Origin: GCA-002733465 sp039969155
GTDB lineage: Bacteria > Pseudomonadota > Gammaproteobacteria > Enterobacterales > Kangiellaceae
Assembly (NCBI GenBank): GCA_039969155.1
Contig: JBDVOJ010000116.1
Coordinates: 16,726 to 80,725, forward strand
Reading direction: 5' to 3'
Length of the DNA stretch: 64,000 nucleotides
Below, piece by piece: positions 51,335 to 60,703 of this stretch. The notes beneath the pieces are model-generated. The model was not told the origin of the DNA. It saw only the letters and a program-made list of their open reading frames with translations, and did no database searches. Positions within the stretch are counted from its first letter, which is position 1; every line of letters begins with the position of its first letter. Made by a program: the position numbers and the translations under genes.

Positions 51335-52627
51335 ATGAATAAATTATTTAAAAGCACCATCATTTTTGCTCTTATGTTGAGCGTACAAATTTCTAATGCA
51401 AAAGAGCAAATGCTCGACAGAATCATTGCGATTGTTGACGAGAGTGTTGTTCTTGAAAGTGAATTGGTCCGACGTTCAAATGCCATTATTGCACAAATTA
51501 AATCTCGAAATCAGGCAGTTCCCTCCTTAAAGATTTTAAGAAAGCAAGTTCTTGATAGGCTTATCATAGAATCACTGCAACTAGACACAGCAAAAAGAGT
51601 AGGAGTAAGAATTAGTGATGGAGAACTTAATGCTACTTTAGAAAAAATTGCGGAAAGCTCAAATATGTCTGTCGAGCAACTACAAAAGCAAGTCGAGAGT
51701 GACGGGACTGCTTGGGCCATTTTTCGCGAAGACATTCGAAACGAAGTGATGATTGACCGAGTACAGCGTGGGATGGTTCAGCGTCGAATTCAGGTTAGCG
51801 AAAAAGAAATTGATAATATAGTTCAACAACTAGATAGAGAAGGCGAGTCGAGAACACAGTATCATTTGGGGCATATTCTTTTAGCGCTTCCAGAAAGTGC
51901 GACTCCTGAACAACTAGCCGCGAAACGAGAAGAAGCTAGGAAAATCATTGAAGCTTTACGTGGTGGTTCCAATTTTGAAGAATTTGCGGTGGCATTTTCG
52001 AGTGGTCAAAACTCGTTAGAAGGCGGAGATATGGGGTGGAGAAGTTTAAACCAACTCCCAACGCTATTTGCAGGCACGGTTAAAAACATGAACGTAAGCG
52101 ATGTTAGCGAGCCTCTTCGAAGCGGAAGTGGTTTGCACATTCTTTTCCTCAAGGATAAGAAAGGTGGGTTTAAGCAAGAGGTTGTTGTGCAAACAAAAGT
52201 AAGGCATATTTTAGTGACTCCAGATGCCATTACTACTGACCAGCAAGCTAAAGACAAAATTGAATTAGCGAGAGAACGGATTTTAGGCGGTGAAGACTTT
52301 ACTACCGTGGCTGTTGAAATTTCTGATGACAAATCTAATGCCGCTCAAGGCGGAGACATGGGGTGGGTTGATCCGGGAACATTTGTACCAGAGTTTAACG
52401 AAGTGATGAACGGGTTGTCTCTTAATCAACTCAGTAAGCCGGTTAGAACGCAATTTGGCTGGCATATCATGGAAGTTACTGGGCGTAGAGATCAGGATCA
52501 AACTGAAGATAGAAAGCGTGATAGAGCATACCGTATTCTTTCTAGTCGAAAATATGAAGAAGAAATGCAGACTTGGATTAGTGAACTCAAAGACCGAGCT
52601 CATATCAAAATTACTGACGTTGAGTAA
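51335..52627 (+). CDS. surA: Periplasmic chaperone/peptidyl-prolyl isomerase SurA
   Basis: A 430-residue periplasmic protein that escorts outer-membrane proteins, including LptD. Signal peptide to about residue 22 (SVQISNA), an N-terminal chaperone region (DRIIAIVDESVVLESEL), then two parvulin domains: about 175-275 (QYHLGHILLALPE ... GGDMGWRSLNQLP) and about 285-385 (KVRHILVTPDA ... GGDMGWVDPGTFVPEF). A short helical tail closes the chaperone module. The conserved order lptD-surA-pdxA-rsmA supports it. Confidence 0.96.
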   Translation: MNKLFKSTIIFALMLSVQISNAKEQMLDRIIAIVDESVVLESELVRRSNAIIAQIKSRNQAVPSLKILRKQVLDRLIIESLQLDTAKRVGVRISDGELNATLEKIAESSNMSVEQLQKQVESDGTAWAIFREDIRNEVMIDRVQRGMVQRRIQVSEKEIDNIVQQLDREGESRTQYHLGHILLALPESATPEQLAAKREEARKIIEALRGGSNFEEFAVAFSSGQNSLEGGDMGWRSLNQLPTLFAGTVKNMNVSDVSEPLRSGSGLHILFLKDKKGGFKQEVVVQTKVRHILVTPDAITTDQQAKDKIELARERILGGEDFTTVAVEISDDKSNAAQGGDMGWVDPGTFVPEFNEVMNGLSLNQLSKPVRTQFGWHIMEVTGRRDQDQTEDRKRDRAYRILSSRKYEEEMQTWISELKDRAHIKITDVE

Positions 52628-52658
52628 TATCGGCGCATAGCGCAGCGAGCGTTTTTAG

Positions 52659-53651
52659 ATGCAATCTATTCCTCGAATTCTGGTGACGATGGGTGAAGCT
52701 ACTGGTATTGGGCCGGAGCTTCTGGTAAGAATTGCACACCAGAGATTTGATGCACAACTGATCGTGTTAGCCGATAAGACTATTTTGTCTAAAGTCGCGA
52801 GCAAACTCAAAACTTCTATTCAACTTGAACCGATTAATTGGCAATCGACTGCCGTTAAACACCAACCAGGTAAATTGTATTTTGAACAAGTAGAGCTTGC
52901 AGAGCCTGCAGTGACTGGACGGTTAAACGCCAAGAATTCGCCAGCGATATTGGCCATGCTTACCAGAGCGGGAAAATTGGCCTTATCAAACTCAGTGCAA
53001 GCGATTGTAACAGCTCCAGTTCACAAGGCTGTGCTTAATCAGGCTGATCCATTATTCTTGGGGCATACCGAGTTTTTCGCAGCACAAGCGAGTGTAGAAA
53101 AGGTCGTGATGTTATTGGCCACCAACCAGCTTCGCATTGCTCTAGCTACAACTCACATTCCGCTCGATCAGGTGAGTCGCTCAATTACATCTGAGTTATT
53201 AATGCAAACCATAAGAGTTATTCATCATAGCTTTGAAAAGCTTGCGCTCAATACTCCCAAAATCGCTGTTTGTGGGGTAAATCCGCACGCGGGTGAAGAT
53301 GGTTTGTTAGGAAATGAAGATAAAGATATCGTAGCACCAGCGCTTTGTCAGTTAAAAGCTTCGGGGATTGATGTTGAAGGCCCTTATCCTGCTGATAGTC
53401 TCTTTACCGAAAAAAATAGGAAGAAATTCGATGTGTTTCTTGCAATGTTCCATGATCAGGGCTTGCCGGTAGTCAAGGCCATTGGGTTTGGAGAGTGCGC
53501 TAATATTACCTTGGGTTTACCCTATATCAGAACATCAGTGGATCATGGTACGGCTATTGATATTGCTGATAAATTTTGTGCGTCCTCAAGTAGCTTAGAG
53601 TATGCTATTAACTACGCTCTTAGCTTGGCCAAAGGTAGTTTACCGCAATGA
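52659..53651 (+). CDS. pdxA: 4-hydroxythreonine-4-phosphate dehydrogenase
   Basis: A 330-residue NAD-dependent enzyme of pyridoxal phosphate synthesis that oxidises 4-phosphohydroxy-L-threonine. Motifs: TMGEATGIGPELL at the N-terminus, VTAPVHKAVL, LGHTEFFA, CGVNPHAGEDGLLGNED and AMFHDQGLPVVK, with the metal-binding histidines. It starts 31 bases after surA and overlaps rsmA by 4 bases (ATGA). Confidence 0.96.
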   Translation: MQSIPRILVTMGEATGIGPELLVRIAHQRFDAQLIVLADKTILSKVASKLKTSIQLEPINWQSTAVKHQPGKLYFEQVELAEPAVTGRLNAKNSPAILAMLTRAGKLALSNSVQAIVTAPVHKAVLNQADPLFLGHTEFFAAQASVEKVVMLLATNQLRIALATTHIPLDQVSRSITSELLMQTIRVIHHSFEKLALNTPKIAVCGVNPHAGEDGLLGNEDKDIVAPALCQLKASGIDVEGPYPADSLFTEKNRKKFDVFLAMFHDQGLPVVKAIGFGECANITLGLPYIRTSVDHGTAIDIADKFCASSSSLEYAINYALSLAKGSLPQ

Positions 53652-54460
53652 AAACATTTGACCCGTCGACTCATCAAGCCAAAAAACGTTTTGGGCAGAA
53701 CTTCCTGCATGATAACTCTATCATCGACCGTATTGTTAAAAGCATTCGAGTAAAAGCAGATGATAATGTAATAGAAATCGGGCCTGGGTTAGGAGCTATT
53801 ACTAAACAGATCTTGCCAATCACTGGCGAAATTAATGTTATTGAACTAGATCGAGATATTATACCGAAGCTAAAATTTAACTGTGATGGCTTGGGCAATC
53901 TCAACATTCTGCAAACCGATGCGTTAAAAGTCGATTACCAAGTATTCGCTGAAAAGGGGCCATTAAGAGTTGTCGGAAATCTACCCTATAATATATCGAC
54001 TCCTTTGTTGTTCAAACTATTCGAATTCTTACCTAGTATTAAAGACATGCATTTTATGCTTCAAAAGGAAGTGGTTATGAGAATGTGCGCAATGCCTGGA
54101 AGTAAAACCTACGGGCGGCTCAGTGTAATGACTCAAAGTGTTTGTGAGGCTCGGTTATTATTTCTAGTGCCACCGGAGTCTTTTACACCGGCTCCTAAGG
54201 TTGATTCAGCGATTGTCTATCTTGCACCACGAAAAGAACCACTCAATATAAAAGATCAATCGCTGTTTTCAGCCGTCGTCACTGAAGCCTTTAATCAACG
54301 ACGAAAAACATTACGTAATGTTTGGCGAAATCGAATTTCAGCTGAGAATTTAGAAGCTTTAGGTATCAATCCAACCTTGAGACCAGAAAATGTGTCTCTA
54401 GAAGATTTTGTCAGAGTCGCTAACCACATATCGCTTTCTGAAGGCGCAAAAGCGAATTAA
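53648..54460 (+). CDS. rsmA: 16S rRNA dimethyladenosine transferase
   Basis: A 270-residue SAM-dependent methyltransferase (KsgA) that dimethylates A1518 and A1519 of 16S rRNA. Motifs: KKRFGQNFLHD, the SAM site VIEIGPGLGAIT, the acidic VIELDRD, and the catalytic VVGNLPYNIST. The C-terminal small domain has FNQRRKTLRN. It closes the lptD-surA-pdxA-rsmA unit. The apaG-apaH pair that often follows is absent. Confidence 0.97.
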   Translation: MKTFDPSTHQAKKRFGQNFLHDNSIIDRIVKSIRVKADDNVIEIGPGLGAITKQILPITGEINVIELDRDIIPKLKFNCDGLGNLNILQTDALKVDYQVFAEKGPLRVVGNLPYNISTPLLFKLFEFLPSIKDMHFMLQKEVVMRMCAMPGSKTYGRLSVMTQSVCEARLLFLVPPESFTPAPKVDSAIVYLAPRKEPLNIKDQSLFSAVVTEAFNQRRKTLRNVWRNRISAENLEALGINPTLRPENVSLEDFVRVANHISLSEGAKAN

Positions 54461-54500
54461 CAAATGCTTATATAATCCCATATTAATTCACCCGTTCAGC

Positions 54501-54527
54501 TTGGATTAATTTAGTAATAACTATAAT
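54501..54527 (+). promoter_or_regulatory. Candidate promoter of His-rich lipoprotein gene
   Basis: TTGGAT and a perfect TATAAT separated by 15 bases (slightly short), ending 32 bases before the GTG start. Another TATAAT is at about 54472, nearer the rsmA stop. Confidence 0.35.
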
Positions 54528-54559
54528 TGGCATATTGTTAGTCTTTGTCGAGTATTGCC

Positions 54560-55054
54560 GTGAAAAATTATCTTAGCTTTTGGTTTATCCCTTTAATCAT
54601 TCTTTTGACAGGTTGCTCAACTCGAGTCTCAACCCATCATCGTCACCATAACCATGAGTATCGGCACCACAACCATGTTTCTGTTGGTGTTCACGGACGT
54701 GCCTCCGGGGCTGGTGTGTTGGGGGCGTTAATCGTTGGTGGCATAATAGGTTCAATTATTCATGACCAGCAACACCAACATGATGAGGATTTGGAACCTC
54801 AGACTGATGCCGAAGAATTAGAGAACGGCTATGCCATCGATGAAGAGCCAATTGACCACGACAAACAAGTCGCTAATACGATAGAAACTCCAAATGATAT
54901 GGCGGATAAAGAGTTCCAACAAGCTAAGCAACAACAATCTAAAAACGTTGAATGGCACCAAGTTGGTAAAGACGGCAAGTGCTATTTAATGAGAGTTAAT
55001 AATGGCGTAACCGATGTAGTCGCTGCTGTACCCGACACAAACTGCCAGCAATAA
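54560..55054 (+). CDS. Histidine-rich lipoprotein with glycine-zipper segment
   Basis: A 164-residue lipoprotein starting at GTG (GAG 7 bases upstream; a TTG at 54545 would add five residues). The lipobox ends LLTGC (Cys19). The mature N-terminus is packed with histidine (THHRHHNHEYRHHNH), then a glycine-zipper-like helix GAGVLGALIVGGIIGSII, another HDQQHQHDED cluster, an acidic Gln-rich stretch, and a C-terminal fold with two cysteines (KCYLM, NCQQ). The histidine clusters could bind metal such as Zn, Ni or Cu. I do not recognise the family. It lies after rsmA but probably has its own promoter. Confidence 0.72.
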   Translation: MKNYLSFWFIPLIILLTGCSTRVSTHHRHHNHEYRHHNHVSVGVHGRASGAGVLGALIVGGIIGSIIHDQQHQHDEDLEPQTDAEELENGYAIDEEPIDHDKQVANTIETPNDMADKEFQQAKQQQSKNVEWHQVGKDGKCYLMRVNNGVTDVVAAVPDTNCQQ

Positions 55055-55328
55055 AGCTGCAAAGTTCAAGCAAGTTAAGGTTAGTTCACCAAGTTGCTCT
55101 CTAGAAGCGCTCGCATTCTCAGAGCATTTCCTTTATAGTTTTCGTTTGGAGGCCGTTTTTTAGCTTAAACCCCTAATAAAACTAGGGTTATAGAGCGATT
55201 CTATCGCATTTATTCCTGTCACGCCGCCTCTAGAAATAAGCCCCATCCAGAACAGTGATTCGATCTGCTAATCTGTTTGGGCTAACGAATAACCCAATAA
55301 TAATTAATCTTAATAATAGGAGCTTGGG

Positions 55329-55967
55329 ATGGAAATCGAATATATCGTAAATATGCTAGCACGTTGGGGACACTTGCTATTTGGTATGACTTGGATTGGA
55401 TTGTTATATTATTTCAATTTCATTCAAGGTGGTTATTTTAAATCCGCAACGCCAGAAGGCTTAGCTGATGCGAAAGCTAAGTTGGCGCCTGAAGCACTTT
55501 GGTGGTTTAGATGGGGCGCTATGTTCACTTTTATCACTGGTATTATTTTGTTGTACGGTGTTGAAAAGATGGGACAGATGAACAGCTATATCGTGATAGG
55601 CGCATTGCTTGGAACATTCATGTTTTTAAATGTATGGTTGATTATTTGGCCAAACCAGAAAATTGCCCTAGGTATGGTTGAAGGTGACGCAGCTGCAGCC
55701 GGTGGAAAAGCGCTTCTTGCATCAAGAACCAACACTTTGTTTTCTGGGCCGATGGCTTTTTGTATGTTGGCCGGACCGCATTTTGCTGGATATGGAAAAG
55801 CCCTCTCTACTAATATGACTGCATTATATGTTTCACTTGCCGTAGTCATTTTATTAGAGCTAAACGCTATTTTTGGCAAACAAGGACCGATTGCAAGTGT
55901 TCGAGGTGTCATAGTCAGCAGCTTAGTATTGACTGGTGTGATCGTTGCTATTTTGCAAATGCTTTAA
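55329..55967 (+). CDS. Urate hydroxylase PuuD-like membrane protein
   Basis: A 212-residue membrane protein with about six helices. RWGHLLFGMTWIGLLYYFNFIQGGYF and the WWFRWGAMFTFITGIILL block resemble the N-terminal membrane domain of urate hydroxylase PuuD. Full PuuD has an added C-terminal cytochrome c domain; none is present, no CxxCH motif occurs, and no purine genes are near. A terminator follows. The histidine in WGHLL may hold a haem. Function is unassigned; urate oxidation should not be assumed. A good GGAGCTTGGG-type ribosome site precedes the ATG. Confidence 0.72.
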   Translation: MEIEYIVNMLARWGHLLFGMTWIGLLYYFNFIQGGYFKSATPEGLADAKAKLAPEALWWFRWGAMFTFITGIILLYGVEKMGQMNSYIVIGALLGTFMFLNVWLIIWPNQKIALGMVEGDAAAAGGKALLASRTNTLFSGPMAFCMLAGPHFAGYGKALSTNMTALYVSLAVVILLELNAIFGKQGPIASVRGVIVSSLVLTGVIVAILQML

Positions 55968-56000
55968 TCATTTTCACACATAGCGATTGTCGCTTAAATA

Positions 56001-56026
56001 AAAAACCGGCTATTAGCCGGTTTTTT
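56001..56026. terminator. Bidirectional intrinsic terminator
   Basis: AAAAACCGGCT, loop ATT, AGCCGGTTTTTT. It serves the PuuD-like gene on + (34 bases after the stop) and rpoD on - (45 bases after the stop), as A and T runs flank both sides. A small AGCGA/TCGCT hairpin lies just before it at 55982-55994. Confidence 0.93.
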
Positions 56027-56070
56027 ATTGTTGCTTAGTTTTCCTACAAAGTAGAAAAATCTAGTATTCG

Positions 56071-57924
56071 CTATTCGTCTAAAAAGCTTCTAAGCTGATC
56101 AGAGCGAGTAGGGTGTCTTAGTTTTCTCAAAGCCTTAGCTTCTATTTGTCGAATTCTCTCTCGAGTAACGTCAAATTGTTTGCCAACTTCTTCTAAGGTG
56201 TGATCAGTGTTCATTCCTATTCCAAAGCGCATTCGAAGAACTTTTGCTTCCCTTGCGGTTAGACCGGAAAGAACCTCTTTTGTGGCTTCGCCTAAACTTT
56301 GAGAAGTCGCTATATCAATAGGGGAATCTTGATTAGCATCTTCAATAAAATCACCTAAGTGCGAGTCTTCATCATCACCAATAGGTGTTTCCATAGAAAT
56401 TGGCTCTTTAGCAATTTTAAGGACCTTACGAATTTTATCTTCTGGAAGTTCCATTCTTACAGCCAATTCGTCAGGCTGTGGTTCTCTACCCATTTCTTGC
56501 AGCATTTGACGAGAAATTCGATTCAGTTTATTGATCGTTTCGATCATATGAACTGGAATACGAATGGTTCTTGCTTGATCTGCAATTGAGCGAGTGATGG
56601 CCTGTCTAATCCACCAAGTGGCATAGGTTGAAAACTTGTATCCACGTCGGTATTCGAATTTATCAACAGCTTTCATCAATCCGATGTTTCCTTCTTGGAT
56701 TAAATCGAGAAATTGTAGTCCGCGATTGGTGTACTTCTTCGCAATCGAAATAACCAAACGAAGATTAGCTTCAACCATTTCCTTCTTGGCGCGTCGAGCT
56801 TTAGCTTCACCTATCGACATACGTCGATTAGTTTCCTTGACCTCAACGATAGTCAGTTTACTTTCTTCTTCTATTTTAGCGATCTTGTTTTGGCATCGAA
56901 TGATATCTTCGGCAAACTCTTCGAGAGTATCGTGATATTCGGTTTCTTGACCTAAGATCGAATCAATCCACTTGGTGTTGGTTTCATTACCCGGAAAAGT
57001 TCGTATGAAATCTTTTCGAGGCATTTTCCCTTGTTCTGTCGATAAACGCATGATGAGCCTTTCTTGCGTTCTAAGACTAGTCATGCGGCGACGCATTCGG
57101 CCAGATAGTTTATCGAACATTTTTGGAAGCAATCTGAATTTTAAAAATTCTTCTTTCATTAGCTCAATATGCTTAAGTGCATTTTTGTGCTTACGCCCGT
57201 ACTTGTTAATCGCAGCAATCGAATTTTCGTAGTTTTTGCGAAGAGCTGTGAATATCTCTTGGGCTAATTCAGGATCTGGTCCCAAGTTTTCTTCTGCACT
57301 ATCATCGTCATCATCGATAGAGTCATCTTCGTCGTCTAATTCATCTTCAGGAACTTCTGAACCAACGTGAGTTGCCGCTTGAGCCGCTTCGGCCAAGTTG
57401 TCTGCATAACCTGTAATAATATCGGTCAGTTTAATTTCTTCAGCTAAATAACGATCGTATTCATCTAACAGCGAGCCTACGGTTTCAGGATATTCGGCAA
57501 TTGAAGCTAAAACCTGGCGAATTCCTTCTTCGATTCGCTTTGCGATTTCAATTTCGCCTTCACGAGTTAATAGCTCTACCGTTCCCATTTCTCGCATATA
57601 CATACGAACTGGGTCAGTGGTTCGCCCTAATTCACTTTCAACACTGGCTAAAGCCGCGGCAGCTTCGTCTGCAGCGTCTTCGTCAGTCGCAGCGTTTTCA
57701 TTCATTAACAGTGCATCGGCCTCAGGTGCGATTTCGAATACCTGAATACCCATGTCATTGATCATGCTGATAATATCTTCAACTTGGTCTGGGTCAACGA
57801 TATCTGGTGGCAAATGATCATTTACTTCAGCATAAGTCAGATAGCCCTGCTCTTTACCACGAGCGATAAGCAGCTTTAATTGTGACTGTTGTGAAGGTGT
57901 TTCTTTAGGAGTTTCGTCTGACAT
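56071..57924 (-). CDS. rpoD: RNA polymerase primary sigma factor (sigma-70)
   Basis: A 617-residue housekeeping sigma factor. Region 1.1 (residues 1-80) and 1.2 (DPVRMYMREMGTVELLTREGE) are followed by the acidic non-conserved region (DDEDDSIDDDDDSAEE). Region 2 holds NLRLVISIAKKYTNRGLQFLDLIQEGNIGLMKAVDKFEY and TYATWWIRQAITRSIADQ, and region 4.2 holds DVTRERIRQIEAKALRKLRHP. Length matches E. coli RpoD (613). It is the last gene of the rpsU-yqeY-dnaG-rpoD unit and has its own promoter at 58050-58079. Confidence 0.98.
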   Translation of the reverse strand: MSDETPKETPSQQSQLKLLIARGKEQGYLTYAEVNDHLPPDIVDPDQVEDIISMINDMGIQVFEIAPEADALLMNENAATDEDAADEAAAALASVESELGRTTDPVRMYMREMGTVELLTREGEIEIAKRIEEGIRQVLASIAEYPETVGSLLDEYDRYLAEEIKLTDIITGYADNLAEAAQAATHVGSEVPEDELDDEDDSIDDDDDSAEENLGPDPELAQEIFTALRKNYENSIAAINKYGRKHKNALKHIELMKEEFLKFRLLPKMFDKLSGRMRRRMTSLRTQERLIMRLSTEQGKMPRKDFIRTFPGNETNTKWIDSILGQETEYHDTLEEFAEDIIRCQNKIAKIEEESKLTIVEVKETNRRMSIGEAKARRAKKEMVEANLRLVISIAKKYTNRGLQFLDLIQEGNIGLMKAVDKFEYRRGYKFSTYATWWIRQAITRSIADQARTIRIPVHMIETINKLNRISRQMLQEMGREPQPDELAVRMELPEDKIRKVLKIAKEPISMETPIGDDEDSHLGDFIEDANQDSPIDIATSQSLGEATKEVLSGLTAREAKVLRMRFGIGMNTDHTLEEVGKQFDVTRERIRQIEAKALRKLRHPTRSDQLRSFLDE

Positions 57925-58049
57925 TCAGTAAACCTTAACTGTTAGGAAGAAGTTGTTTAAAACCAGCTTTTGTGAGGCTAGCCGAGTATGACAATTCCTT
58001 CTTTTTACTTAAAAGTAGTGCGTTTTACGTGCAAAACACGGAACGCGCA

Positions 58050-58079
58050 ATTATACACAGTGTAGGTGCAGATCAGCAA
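58050..58079 (-). promoter_or_regulatory. Internal sigma-70 promoter for rpoD
   Basis: Read on the minus strand: TTGCTG, 18-base spacer, perfect TATAAT. It sits in the 260-base gap between dnaG and rpoD, giving an rpoD leader of roughly 120 bases. A separate promoter allows rpoD expression independent of rpsU and dnaG. Confidence 0.65.
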
Positions 58080-58184
58080 GAAAGCGAGCTAGATAGAGCC
58101 CTAATTTATGGTTTATTTCATGGTTTTTGAAGTTGCTTGCAATTTAACCACTAACAAATCGAAAAAACAGAGATTTTTGCCTAA

Positions 58185-59996
58185 CTATCCTCGAGTTAGC
58201 ATCTCTTTTTGCAAGGATTTTAGGCTGTCTTTTTCTTGTGGGGATAGTGGTTGATGTTTTGACTTAGCAATCAACCGATCCCACTCATCGATGATGAGCT
58301 CTTTTTCCAGCCGGCTAAGCAAATCAGCGAGTTCCGCTGGGATCTGCTCTCGCTTGATAAGGAGATCAGTATTAGCGAGCGATTTTAAGTGCTTTTCTTC
58401 CGGTTTCTCTCTCCAATGTTCAATTAGCATTCCTGTCGTAATACTTTCATTGTTTTCAATTAATTCAATCAGTTGAGAAAAAATTTTGGCTCCCGGTTCA
58501 TCGAGTTTGTTTATCCAGCTTAGATTGGCAGCAGGCAACGCATCCGGATTTTGCAGAATAAGTGAAATCGCACGTCGAAAAGGAGCTTTACCCTGAATTT
58601 TTATCGGTTGAGTCGAGGCTGGTTGGTTGGTTCTGGGGTTAGTTTGTGCAGTTGTTGGTTGATTAACTTCTTTGTTTGATGGTGTGGCGGACGGTTGGCC
58701 GCTATCTTCTCGAGTCGCTTGTCTAAACTGTTTATCGCTTAATCCAGATAGCTGCGCGAGTTTTTGCTCGAACCTAGTTTTTAAAATTGGGTCGATTATT
58801 GCCACTAAGAATGGTTTAGCTAAATGCACCAATTGAGCTGGACCTTCGAAGGTGTTCATATCCACCTGAGAAGTTAAATGCTGAATTAAGAAATCGAATA
58901 GGGTAATGGCATCTTCCACTTGCTGGTTGAATGCGTCCGCTCCGATTTTTCTTACCATTGTGTCGGGATCTTCGCCGTCCGGCAAAAACATCATACGAAT
59001 CTCTCGAGCGTCCTTCATTAAAGGGAGTGCGTTTTGTAACGCTCTTAAGGCCGCAGCCCTGCCTGCTTTATCCCCGTCAAAACAGAACACTATTTTTGAG
59101 CAAATTCTGAATAGTGTTTGTAAGTGCTCACTTGATGTTGCAGTCCCTAAAGTTGCCGTAGCATTGAATATTCCAAATTGTGCCAAGGCAACAACGTCCA
59201 TGTAACCTTCGACAATAAGGATATGTGATATATTACGTAACTGCTTTCTCATTTCAAAAAGGCCATAAAGCTCACGACCTTTGTGGAATAGCTTAGTTTC
59301 TGGGGAGTTTAAGTATTTGGGCTCTCCTTGATCTATTATTCTGCCTCCAAAACCAATGGTTTGACCGCGCCGGTTTCTAATTGGAAACATAATACGGTCC
59401 CTAAAGCGATCGTAGGTGTGACCTTTATCGTTTTTAATCATCATGCCTGTATCAACTAGGTCTTGTTGCAAATCTTTTGACTTATAGCCTATTTCAAGCA
59501 GGTTTTGCCAGCCCTCTGGGGCATAGCCTATGCCATAGACTTTTGCTATTTCACCGCTTAATCCGCGCTTTTTCAGATAATTAACGGCATTTTTTGCCGC
59601 AGAGTGAGATTTTAACTGTTGCTGATAGTAACCCGACACTTTGTCCATTACGCTAAACAATTCGTCATTGAAGTTTTGTTGAGGACCTGAATAACTTTCG
59701 CGTGGTATCTCCATACCCATTGATTGGGCGAGATCTTCGATCGCTGGTACAAATTCTTGGCCTTCGTACTCCATGATAAAGCTAAGAGCATTTCCGCTGA
59801 CACCACAACCAAAACAATAGTAAAACTGCTTATCAGGGCTGACTGAAAATGAGGGGGTTTTTTCGTTGTGGAAAGGGCAACAAGCGGAATAGTTTTTACC
59901 CGTTTTCTTTAGTGAAATTCGTCGTTCAATAACATCCACAATATCGACTCTTGCGAGCAATTCGTTAATAAAAGATTGTGGGATTCTACCAGCCAT
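58185..59996 (-). CDS. dnaG: DNA primase
   Basis: A 603-residue primase making RNA primers at replication forks. The N-terminal zinc ribbon is CCPFHNEKTPSFSVSP with FYYCFGCG. The RNA polymerase core has YLNSPETKLFHKGRELYGL. The TOPRIM motifs are VEGYMDVVAL and FCFDGDKAGRAA, with the DGEDPD acidic site. A Gln/Thr/Pro-rich linker (about 430-470) precedes the C-terminal DnaB-binding helical domain. Length is normal. It is flanked by 200-260-base gaps on both sides, where processing or promoters would lie. Confidence 0.97.
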   Translation of the reverse strand: MAGRIPQSFINELLARVDIVDVIERRISLKKTGKNYSACCPFHNEKTPSFSVSPDKQFYYCFGCGVSGNALSFIMEYEGQEFVPAIEDLAQSMGMEIPRESYSGPQQNFNDELFSVMDKVSGYYQQQLKSHSAAKNAVNYLKKRGLSGEIAKVYGIGYAPEGWQNLLEIGYKSKDLQQDLVDTGMMIKNDKGHTYDRFRDRIMFPIRNRRGQTIGFGGRIIDQGEPKYLNSPETKLFHKGRELYGLFEMRKQLRNISHILIVEGYMDVVALAQFGIFNATATLGTATSSEHLQTLFRICSKIVFCFDGDKAGRAAALRALQNALPLMKDAREIRMMFLPDGEDPDTMVRKIGADAFNQQVEDAITLFDFLIQHLTSQVDMNTFEGPAQLVHLAKPFLVAIIDPILKTRFEQKLAQLSGLSDKQFRQATREDSGQPSATPSNKEVNQPTTAQTNPRTNQPASTQPIKIQGKAPFRRAISLILQNPDALPAANLSWINKLDEPGAKIFSQLIELIENNESITTGMLIEHWREKPEEKHLKSLANTDLLIKREQIPAELADLLSRLEKELIIDEWDRLIAKSKHQPLSPQEKDSLKSLQKEMLTRG

Positions 59997-60214
59997 ATGT
60001 GAGTATTTTAGTGAGCAACGGAATTTGCAAAAAGGATCAGAATTCTAGCACTTGCTTTGCTTGGATACGAGATTAACTTTCCAGCATTTATTATCGGTTC
60101 TATTTATTGCACCGTCGCTTTAAGCTGGCATTTGCGAATAAACTTTAGAAGTACTGAATAAGCAGGAATTGTCGAGTTAGAGTCTTTCGTTAGGTAAAGC
60201 TAAATTGCGGAAAA
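59997..60214. other. Spacer between yqeY and dnaG
   Basis: About 220 AT-rich bases within the macromolecular synthesis operon. I see no strong terminator, promoter or small gene, only a weak GCTAA/TTAGC repeat at the yqeY end. Confidence 0.4.
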
Positions 60215-60661
60215 TTAGCCGAGTTTTGCTTTGATCTTTCCGCTAACTGCGCCCATGTCCGCTTTACCTTGTAGTTTAGGCTTGAGAATTGCCATGACTT
60301 TTCCCATGTCGCGCATGCTTTCTGCACCGCTATCAGCAAGAGCCTGGTCGATTAACGATGAAATTTCATCATCAGTTAAGGGTTGGGGCATATAGACTTG
60401 AAGGGCTTCGATCTCTTGTTTTTCGATATCTGCCAACTCATCGCGTCCAGCAGACTCAAATTGTGCAATTGAATCTCTTCTTTGCTTTATCATCTTATCC
60501 AACACCGTTAGAACGTCGGTGTCAGTGATTTCTTTGCGTTGATCAACTTCGATTTGTTTAATAGCAGCAAGCAACATGCGAATAGCCGCGAGGCGCACTT
60601 TTTCTTTGTTGCGCATCGCGTCCTTCATGCCGCTTTTTATTTGATTAAGCAAATCTGACAT
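60215..60661 (-). CDS. yqeY: GatB/YqeY domain protein
   Basis: A 148-residue helical protein of the YqeY family, related to the tRNA-binding tail of GatB. MKDAMRNKEKVRLAAIRMLLAAIKQIEVD, with KMIKQRRDSIAQFESAGRDELADIEKQEIE, is characteristic, as is the C-terminal MGAVSGKIKAKLG. Its exact role is unresolved; binding of tRNA or of the translation machinery is presumed. It lies between rpsU (42-base gap) and dnaG, a common arrangement in Pseudomonas-like gammaproteobacteria. Confidence 0.94.
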   Translation of the reverse strand: MSDLLNQIKSGMKDAMRNKEKVRLAAIRMLLAAIKQIEVDQRKEITDTDVLTVLDKMIKQRRDSIAQFESAGRDELADIEKQEIEALQVYMPQPLTDDEISSLIDQALADSGAESMRDMGKVMAILKPKLQGKADMGAVSGKIKAKLG

Positions 60662-60703
60662 TAATCTTTTCTCTTAATATGAGACTATTTAGTCTAATTA
60701 AGA

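Noticed and set aside
56359..57761. Open frames on the + strand opposite rpoD
   Set aside because: They lie wholly inside a highly conserved gene, lack ribosome sites and encode no recognisable protein; they reflect codon composition.
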